Positions 7,001 through 11,086 of a stretch of 11,086 nucleotides of DNA are shown piece by piece. The DNA lies in assembly GCA_035289805.1 (NCBI GenBank), contig DATDWC010000027.1, positions 1 to 11,086 of the forward strand. Reading direction: 5' to 3'. Positions within the stretch are counted from its first letter, which is position 1; each line of letters opens with the position of its first letter. The translations under genes were made by a program, and so were the position numbers. The DNA is from DATDWC01 sp035289805. GTDB lineage: Bacteria; Patescibacteriota; Gracilibacteria; Peribacterales; Peribacteraceae. The notes under the pieces were generated by a model. That model did no database searches and was not told where the DNA came from. It saw only the letters and a list, made by a program, of their open reading frames with translations.

Positions 7001-7303
7001 ATGAAGCCAATGCCACTCTATGATTTCCAGTGCCTTGCTTGTGCACATATTTTTGAAAGAGAACACCCCCGCGGGGTAGAGAATCCCATATGCCCCCTGT
7101 GTAAAGGAGGCACCGAAAAGCTCCTCTCGCCGCCCCCTATTATCTTTAAGGGTGGAGGTTTCTATAAAACTGATGCTTCCTCTGCTTCTCGTAAACTCTC
7201 TCCGGAGACTCCTATATCGGAGTCTGTACCTACAAAGAAGGAGAATGAAAAAGGCGATACCAAGGGAAAAACAACTGATAGCAAAGAAACGGGAAAGGGG
7301 TAA
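7001..7303 (+). CDS. FmdB-family zinc ribbon protein
   Basis: This 100-residue protein begins MKPMPLYDFQCLACAHIFE, the FmdB/CxxC_CXXC_SSSS signature (usual form MPxYeYxCxxCgHxFE). A four-Cys zinc ribbon is complete: C11-x2-C14 and C31-x2-C34 (NPICPLCKGG). It is followed by the family's second conserved block, PIIFKGGGFYKTD (46-58). The remaining 42 residues are Ser, Lys, Glu, Thr and Gly rich and likely disordered, a common feature of the family. FmdB was named from a putative regulator of a methylotroph's formamidase operon, but for most members the role is unknown, so no specific target is claimed. It probably lies second in an operon with the small membrane protein. Confidence 0.9.
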   Translation: MKPMPLYDFQCLACAHIFEREHPRGVENPICPLCKGGTEKLLSPPPIIFKGGGFYKTDASSASRKLSPETPISESVPTKKENEKGDTKGKTTDSKETGKG

Positions 7304-7310
7304 AAAGGGC

Positions 7311-7339
7311 TTGCGCTCCTAGGAAGAAACTCGTACCAT
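7311..7339 (+). promoter_or_regulatory. Weak candidate promoter before the exported protein gene
   Basis: TTGCGC (7311-7316) and TACCAT (7334-7339), both 4 of 6 to consensus, are 17 bases apart. If real, transcription would start near 7346 and the functional start would be the ATG at 7377 rather than 7338. The match is modest. Confidence 0.25.
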
Positions 7340-7778
7340 GGGCGCGATCTACGGATTTCTTTCCACCCCCCACGTTATGAAGCGCATGCTCGCTCTCGTC
7401 GTTTCCTCCGCCATTTTCCTTAGCGTTGCTCCAGCTGCGCTTGCACAGACAGGCCGGGAGAATCGCACTACATGGTCTCCTTCCCGCATTTCGCAGCGCC
7501 TCCAGAAGAGGGCTACGCTCGCTTCGTACTGGAATCGCTGGAACCTTGCCTACCGCAGGGAGCGCTACCGCGCTGTCGTAGCACAGGTTCTGCAGGGTAT
7601 GCCTGCCACCTTGGCAGTAACTGGTGCGGATGATGGCCGAGACTTCACGGCTTTCGATCGCCCAACCAGACGCACCATCGGTACATGGCGCTTACCGGAT
7701 AACTGCCCAGAAAACCGCATCAACACCGATGAAGGAAATCCCTCAACCAAGGCTGCCTGCACGCAGGCGGATGAATAA
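7338..7778 (+). CDS. Small exported protein, unknown function
   Basis: The translation contains a clear Sec-type signal peptide: MKRMLALVVSSAIFLSVAPAALA followed by QTG, with an AxA-type cleavage site. The mature part is about 110 residues. It starts with a basic, aromatic helical stretch (about residues 47-85, with RISQRLQKRATLASYWNRWN and AYRRERYRAVV) and ends in a more acidic tail with two cysteines (C123, C141 in the long form), which could form a disulfide outside the cell. I recognise no family. Two starts are possible. ATG 7338 (146 residues) has a weak AGGAAG 11 bases upstream. ATG 7377 (133 residues, MKRM) gives a more typical signal peptide and fits the weak promoter. The long form is listed. 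A strong terminator follows 18 bases after the stop. Confidence 0.7.
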   Translation: MGAIYGFLSTPHVMKRMLALVVSSAIFLSVAPAALAQTGRENRTTWSPSRISQRLQKRATLASYWNRWNLAYRRERYRAVVAQVLQGMPATLAVTGADDGRDFTAFDRPTRRTIGTWRLPDNCPENRINTDEGNPSTKAACTQADE

Positions 7779-7796
7779 GAATTTCTCATGAGTTTT

Positions 7797-7829
7797 AAAA
7801 CAGAGCCTTTTAGGCTCTGTTTTTTGTTT
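7797..7829. terminator. Strong intrinsic terminator, probably bidirectional
   Basis: AAAACAGAGCC (7797-7807) pairs perfectly with GGCTCTGTTTT (7813-7823) around a 5-base loop. On the plus strand the GC core is followed by TTTTTTGTTTT. On the minus strand the A run becomes a shorter U tract, so it can also end the converging EF-hand gene. Confidence 0.92.
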
Positions 7830-8050
7830 TACGCCTCCTCGTAGAACGCCGAGAACACGGTAAAATCCAGGAAGTCGATATCGCCATCGCGATCGAAATC
7901 AGATTCCACTTGTACACGCAGGAGCTCATCACCCTCGAGGAGCCGTCCCAGAAGATTTGCGGGTGTGCGCGAGAGGACGAAGAGTGTTGCAAATACGAAA
8001 ATCCCCGAAATCACCGCAAGGAGGAGCCGCTGTTTTCGATTGAATGTCAT
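7829..8050 (-). CDS. Membrane-anchored protein with one dockerin-type EF-hand loop
   Basis: This 73-residue protein has a basic N-terminus (MTFNRKQR), a single transmembrane or uncleaved signal segment (about 9-27, LLAVISGIFVFATLFVL), a short linker, and one calcium-binding loop at residues 51-62: D51, D53, D55, G56, I58 and D62 in DFDRDGDIDFLD. Asp at loop position 12 and the following FTVF helix fit dockerin type I repeats better than calmodulin EF-hands, which use Glu there. True dockerins carry two such repeats; only one is present, so binding to a cohesin-like partner in the classic way is unlikely. The loop probably sits outside the membrane. The start at 8050 was chosen because TGGTATAAT lies exactly 6 bases upstream, giving a leaderless mRNA; an ATG at 8068 would fall upstream of that promoter. 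It is divergent from the pyrophosphatase-like gene, with 100 bases between. Confidence 0.75.
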   Translation of the reverse strand: MTFNRKQRLLLAVISGIFVFATLFVLSRTPANLLGRLLEGDELLRVQVESDFDRDGDIDFLDFTVFSAFYEEA

Positions 8051-8056
8051 CAAAAT

Positions 8057-8065
8057 ATTATACCA
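8057..8065 (-). promoter_or_regulatory. Extended -10 promoter for the leaderless EF-hand gene
   Basis: The reverse strand reads TGGTATAAT then six bases (attttg) then ATG at 8050. Element and spacing are the same as at 6646-6661. Confidence 0.75.
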
Positions 8066-8114
8066 CAAAAGAGTTATCTAAGAAAGAGAGGAGAGGAAGG
8101 CACAGCGATGATGT

Positions 8115-8143
8115 TTTAAAGAGGAAGGAGTATCACCTACAAT
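8115..8143 (+). promoter_or_regulatory. Predicted promoter for the pyrophosphatase-like gene
   Basis: TTTAAA (8115-8120) and TACAAT (8138-8143, 5 of 6) are 17 bases apart. The -10 ends 7 bases before the ATG at 8151, so the mRNA is probably leaderless. The purine-rich GAGGAAGGAG at 8121-8130 lies inside the spacer, 20 bases from the ATG, too far to serve as a ribosome binding site. Confidence 0.6.
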
Positions 8144-8150
8144 CAGCTCT

Positions 8151-9797
8151 ATGGATGCCGCCTCGTTTCTTATCATTGTCATGATTTCTGCAGCGGTTGG
8201 TATTCTCACTGCTCTTTCGTTTGGATTCCGCATTGTTCGCCTCCCGAGCGGCAAGAGGACCGAGAGTATTCGATCTCTCGGGCGAGGGACATTCACAATG
8301 ATGAAGCGAGAGCATGGTGTATCGATACTCACGATGGGGGCTCTCACAGTGCTGATTGCTTTCTTCAACATTACTATTGCTGCAACGTTCTTCGTAGGTG
8401 CGCTGCTCTTCTTTACACTCCTCATCATCACTACGGTGACGATTGCGGTCGCAAGCTCCCGCATCGCCGAGGCTGCGCGGGAGAGCGCTAAAAAGGCTGA
8501 TCGCATTGCGTTACTTTCCTCAACTGCCCTTGGCCTCCTCCTCACAGGAGGCGCGCTCCTTTCACTCACAGCAATTCTCTACGTAGAGTATGTGTATGCG
8601 GGGAAAACCTGGGATGCTTCGATCGAACCATTGATTGGATTGTGCGGAGGAATTGCCGGGGCACTCCTCATACTCCGGAACACGGAGAGCGCTCCAACGG
8701 AAGAAACTTCGGTGCTCCTTTTGAGTTTCGTCTCCTCGCTCTTCGCTGCAATGCTTCTCGGGTGGTCCACCATCGGAACCGAGGCAGCGCTCTTCTTCCC
8801 CCTCGTGATCACAGGCTTCAGCATCCTCTCCTGCATTATCGCTGGCTTCTTCGTGCGCATGGGGAAGCGTGCGCATTCCTCGAAAATAATCATGCGGGGC
8901 ATCCTCCTCAGCACCCTCTTCACCATTGCTGCCGGATATATCATCGCACAGAGATTTTTTCCGGATGCGATGGCAAATGGGGTAACTATTGCCTTCGTCA
9001 TGGGCCCGATTGCCTCCCTGCTCCTCACGATCATCACGCAGTACTACTCCTCTCTGGAACATCCACCGGGGCGGTTGAGCCCTGCGGAAGCGAACGCTCG
9101 GAGCATCGCCTTTGGGCACCTCTCGACTGCTGCTCCCATCCTCATTATTGCATTCACAATCGGCATTGCCGATATTGCTGCGGGAACATATGGCATTGCA
9201 CTTGCAGCTCTCAGTGTGCTTACCCCACTCAGTCTTTCCCTCTCGCTCCATGTGTACGAGGGAATGGCGATCGAGGCAGAGAGATACGCAAAAGCTCATC
9301 ACCAAAGTGCACAGGCCTCCATGCACTTGATCGAGCTTGCAGTCACAGGAAAAAACCTACAGAAGGGAAGTAGGGTGAGCCTGAGCGGAATTCTCACCCT
9401 GACCGCATGCGCACTCCTCTTTATTTTTATGAGGAGAGATGCCTCGGGAATCGCGCTCTCGGAACCCATGATTCTCATTGGATTGATTCTTGGAGGAACG
9501 CTGCCTTTCCTCTTCTCCTCTCTCACAAAAGGAGGGAGGGATCATGCGATTTCTGCCGTGTTCGTCCTCCTTATTCCTCTCCTCGTTGGTTTCATCTTTG
9601 GCTCTCCTGTACTCACTGGATTTCTCACTGGTGCAATCATCACGGGTGTCCCCCTTGCAATAAGTACCATGATGAGTGGGGGTACTCTTTCTCTCCGGAA
9701 TTCCCCTCACCACATCATCGGTACCCTCCTCCAGTCCCTGATCATCATAAGCATACTCACCACAGGGTGGTACTCGGAAGGTGGTTTGCTTAGCTGA
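8151..9797 (+). CDS. Degenerate membrane pyrophosphatase (HppA-like) paralogue lacking catalytic loops
   Basis: The 548-residue, very hydrophobic protein tracks the ion-pumping membrane pyrophosphatase family along its length: IAEAARESAKKADRIA (105-120), FVSSLFAAMLLG (193-204), FPLVITGFSILSCIIAGFFVRM (216-237), ITQYYSSLEHPP (295-306), GTYGIALAALSVLTPLSLSLS (345-365), PMILIGLILGGTLPFLFSSLT (439-459) and PLLVGFIFGSPVLTGFLTGAI (476-496). Active enzymes (about 660-800 residues) hydrolyse pyrophosphate to pump H+ or Na+. Their substrate loops are absent or replaced here. Between residues 174 and 193 there is only LRNTESAPTEETSVLLLSF where GADLVGKVE and DNVGDNVGD should be. The DNAGGIAEM block reads AIEAERYAK. 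The ANAGGAWDNAKK and late GDTVGDPFKDTSGP blocks are missing. It should therefore not hydrolyse pyrophosphate, and its present role (structural partner, channel, regulator) is unknown. The reading frame is open throughout, arguing against a decaying pseudogene. It has its own leaderless promoter, divergent from the EF-hand gene. Confidence 0.8.
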   Translation: MDAASFLIIVMISAAVGILTALSFGFRIVRLPSGKRTESIRSLGRGTFTMMKREHGVSILTMGALTVLIAFFNITIAATFFVGALLFFTLLIITTVTIAVASSRIAEAARESAKKADRIALLSSTALGLLLTGGALLSLTAILYVEYVYAGKTWDASIEPLIGLCGGIAGALLILRNTESAPTEETSVLLLSFVSSLFAAMLLGWSTIGTEAALFFPLVITGFSILSCIIAGFFVRMGKRAHSSKIIMRGILLSTLFTIAAGYIIAQRFFPDAMANGVTIAFVMGPIASLLLTIITQYYSSLEHPPGRLSPAEANARSIAFGHLSTAAPILIIAFTIGIADIAAGTYGIALAALSVLTPLSLSLSLHVYEGMAIEAERYAKAHHQSAQASMHLIELAVTGKNLQKGSRVSLSGILTLTACALLFIFMRRDASGIALSEPMILIGLILGGTLPFLFSSLTKGGRDHAISAVFVLLIPLLVGFIFGSPVLTGFLTGAIITGVPLAISTMMSGGTLSLRNSPHHIIGTLLQSLIIISILTTGWYSEGGLLS

Positions 9798-9856
9798 GAG
9801 CGGGAATGAGAACAGAATGTGTATTCTGCCTCGAAGAAAAGGGTATCAATGAAGGA

Positions 9857-9869
9857 AAGTGAGTCACTT
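9857..9869. promoter_or_regulatory. Perfect 13-base palindrome overlapping the pyrG -35
   Basis: AAGTGA-G-TCACTT is a perfect inverted repeat with a one-base centre. Its right end shares two bases with the predicted -35 (TTGCAT, 9868-9873), where a bound dimeric repressor would block RNA polymerase. The cognate factor is unknown. Confidence 0.4.
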
Positions 9870-9895
9870 GCATCGAAATTGGAGTTCGGTAGAAT
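9868..9895 (+). promoter_or_regulatory. Predicted pyrG promoter
   Basis: TTGCAT (9868-9873) and TAGAAT (9890-9895) are 16 bases apart, the same -10 and spacing as at 6180-6207. Transcription should start about 7-8 bases on, at 9902-9903, where the sequence reads GGGCTCC. This gives pyrG a leader of about 89 bases, unlike the leaderless genes nearby. Confidence 0.55.
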
Positions 9896-9902
9896 GAACG
9901 GC

Positions 9903-9991
9903 GGGCTCCTGAGAAAAAAGAAGAGCCTGAAGTCCCCCCGCCTTCGCCAAGGCTACGGCCGACAGGCCACATGGACTTCCCATTTTCCCTT
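9903..9991 (+). promoter_or_regulatory. Structured pyrG leader, possible CTP-responsive attenuator
   Basis: The predicted transcript begins GGGCUCC. A short stem GGCTC/GAGCC (9904-9908, 9923-9927) encloses a purine-rich loop. A long-range stem GAAGTCC (9929-9935) with GGACTTC (9973-9979) encloses an inner hairpin GCCTT-cgcc-AAGGC (9940-9953). A run of six C lies at 9934-9939, overlapping the outer stem. The outer stem is followed by CCATTTTCCCTT and then the ATG at 9992. The layout recalls the Bacillus subtilis pyrG leader, where low CTP makes polymerase add extra G at a GGGC start and the G tract pairs with a pyrimidine tract to stop a terminator forming. The U tract is poor, so this is a hypothesis. 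Confidence 0.35.
9929..9979. repeat. Imperfect palindromic element in the pyrG leader
   Basis: Seven-base arms GAAGTCC and GGACTTC flank a GC-rich interior with a nested hairpin (GCCTT-cgcc-AAGGC) and GGCC repeats at 9957-9960 and 9965-9968. The core CCTTCGCCAAGGCTACGG resembles GC-rich intergenic units that I have the impression recur in CPR assemblies; this is from memory and unchecked. Only one copy is seen in this window. Confidence 0.4.
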
Positions 9992-11086
9992 ATGGCTACA
10001 AAGAGGAAATCACAGCAGAAGCAGTCAACACGATTCATCATCGTCACTGGGGGCGTCTGCTCCTCACTTGGAAAAGGGATAGCTACCGCCTCTATTGGCG
10101 CGATTATGAAGGCATGCGGATTGAAAGTATTCGTCCAGAAGCTCGATCCCTATTTGAATGTGGATCCGGGTACGATGAGCCCTTTTCAGCACGGGGAGGT
10201 GTACGTGACGGATGACGGCGCGGAGACGGATTTGGATCTTGGCCACTACGAGCGATTCATCGATGAACCCATGAGCAAGCTCTCTACTGTCACAACGGGA
10301 CAGATTTATCAGAGTGTGCTGAGCAAAGAACGCCAGGGAGAATTCTTAGGGAAGACGATCCAGGTTGTTCCCCACATCACGGATGCCATCAAAAAACGTA
10401 TGAAGGAAGCTGCAGAGAAGAGCGGTGCAAAGATCATGCTCATCGAAATCGGCGGCACAGTGGGAGATATCGAAGGCGAACCATTTCTGGAAGCTGTCCG
10501 TCAGATGCGATCGGAACTCGGCAATGGAAGAGTCTTCCATGTGCATCTCACGCTGCTCCCATACCTTGCAGCAAGCAAAGAACTCAAGACCAAGCCAACA
10601 CAACTCTCCGTTCGTGAGCTCCGACGCATCGGATTGCAGCCGGATATGATCCTCGCTCGCGCGGATGCAAAAATACCGGAGGATCTCTTGGATAAGATCA
10701 GCCACTTCTGTGGCGTTGAGCGGCGCGCCGTCATCCCTGCTCCCACCGTGCGCTCCATCTACGACGTTCCCGTGAGTTTCCAGAGCTATGGAATGGCGGA
10801 AATTATTGCGGAAAAACTGGAGCTTGGATCTGTGCGACCGGATATGAAGGAATGGGAGGCAGGGGGGAAACGACACAGTGCCGCAAAAGAAGAGGTGAAA
10901 ATCGCACTCGTCGGCAAGTACACGGGCCTGGATGATGCCTACCTGAGCCAAATCGAAGCTATTAAAACAGCTGCCGTTTTCGAGAAGCGCCGTGCAAAGA
11001 TCATCTGGATCGACTCTGAGAAGTTAGAGAAAAACGACAAGGCACTCTGGAAGCAACTCAAGACCGCCGATGGCATCATTGTAAGT
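9992..11086 (+). CDS. pyrG: CTP synthase, incomplete at the right edge
   Basis: CTP synthase converts UTP to CTP using ATP and glutamine, the last step of pyrimidine nucleotide synthesis, in the cytoplasm. The 365 codons present cover the whole synthetase domain and the start of the glutamine amidotransferase domain. Motifs visible: FIIVTGGVCSSLGKGIATAS (P-loop), KLDPYLNVDPGTMSP, QHGEVYVTDDGAETDLDLGHYERF, IQVVPHITDAI, IEIGGTVGDIEGEPFLEAVRQM, and KTKPTQ for UTP/CTP binding. The amidotransferase part begins near VKIALVGKYTGLDDAY. The window ends at GIIVS, before the catalytic Cys. Two positions differ from the E. coli enzyme: a Cys in GGVCSS (usually Val) and Leu after KTKPTQ (usually His). An ATG at 9971 is in frame and would add seven residues (MDFPFSL), but it lies inside the leader stem. 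ATG 9992 starts MATKRKSQQKQSTRF, a slightly long basic N-terminus. Neither has a Shine-Dalgarno. Confidence 0.97.
   Translation, partial: MATKRKSQQKQSTRFIIVTGGVCSSLGKGIATASIGAIMKACGLKVFVQKLDPYLNVDPGTMSPFQHGEVYVTDDGAETDLDLGHYERFIDEPMSKLSTVTTGQIYQSVLSKERQGEFLGKTIQVVPHITDAIKKRMKEAAEKSGAKIMLIEIGGTVGDIEGEPFLEAVRQMRSELGNGRVFHVHLTLLPYLAASKELKTKPTQLSVRELRRIGLQPDMILARADAKIPEDLLDKISHFCGVERRAVIPAPTVRSIYDVPVSFQSYGMAEIIAEKLELGSVRPDMKEWEAGGKRHSAAKEEVKIALVGKYTGLDDAYLSQIEAIKTAAVFEKRRAKIIWIDSEKLEKNDKALWKQLKTADGIIVS

Noticed and set aside
8121..8130. GAGGAAGGAG as ribosome binding site of the pyrophosphatase-like gene
   Set aside because: It is 20 bases from the ATG and lies between the predicted -35 and -10, so it is unlikely to be transcribed.
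8562..9326. 254-codon minus-strand ORF inside the pyrophosphatase-like gene
   Set aside because: The translation is rich in Cys, His, Arg and Glu with no domain and lies opposite a gene with clear family similarity, so it is a shadow frame.
9813..9828. Hairpin CAGAAT-gtgt-ATTCTG after the pyrophosphatase-like gene
   Set aside because: AT-rich six-pair stem with no following U tract on either strand, so it is not supported as a terminator.
9819..10082. 87-codon plus-strand ORF overlapping the pyrG leader and start
   Set aside because: It runs out of frame through the P-loop region of pyrG, has no recognisable domain, and its middle is the promoter and palindrome region.
1..11086. CRISPR arrays, tRNA genes, rRNA genes, insertion sequences
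   Set aside because: No regularly spaced repeats, cloverleaf-like or rRNA-like segments, or transposase motifs were seen on reading both strands by eye. A covariance-model search was not possible here.

Overview
This window looks like a bacterial chromosome segment of roughly balanced base composition (judged by eye, not counted). Genes are closely packed, UGA is used as an ordinary stop, and many proteins are small or hypothetical. Very few starts have a Shine-Dalgarno sequence. Instead, a good -10 box often sits 6-9 bases upstream of the ATG, so many first genes are probably translated from leaderless mRNAs. With several divergent or unrecognised proteins, this suggests an uncultivated lineage, possibly Patescibacteria/CPR (Peribacteria- or Peregrinibacteria-like). 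That placement is inference; no rRNA or other phylogenetic marker gene was compared.

Left part (1-3420): on the minus strand, a tandem-winged-helix ArsR-type regulator (910 to 206) is followed 40 bases later by the first 55 codons of a D-2-hydroxyacid (D-lactate-type) dehydrogenase that leaves the window. Divergent from the regulator is an 804-residue protein with the skeleton of a superfamily 2 helicase but altered key motifs. Their 95-base shared spacer holds three half-sites of one sequence (GGTTTCCTTG type), a likely operator.

Middle (3421-7829): valyl-tRNA synthetase (minus strand) converges on the helicase-like gene. A 71-base spacer separates it from a divergent hypothetical gene, and the two predicted -35 elements overlap. 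Next come a small single-helix membrane protein gene with a strong extended -10 promoter and no leader, an FmdB-type zinc-ribbon gene (the one gene with a clear Shine-Dalgarno), and a small exported protein gene ending at a strong intrinsic terminator.

Right part (7829-11086): a membrane-anchored protein with a single dockerin-type EF-hand loop (minus strand) is divergent from the most unusual gene here, a 548-residue relative of membrane pyrophosphatase (HppA). It keeps much of the transmembrane framework but lacks the acidic and lysine-rich catalytic loops. After a 194-base spacer comes CTP synthase (pyrG, incomplete at the right edge). That spacer holds a predicted promoter, a perfect 13-base palindrome on the -35, a transcript start reading GGGCTCC, a run of six C and a long-range stem. 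This arrangement resembles CTP-sensing reiterative-transcription attenuation as known for Bacillus pyrG.

The main candidates for something new are the catalytically stripped HppA paralogue, the regulator/helicase-like pair with its operator, the fixed-geometry leaderless promoters, and the pyrG leader.
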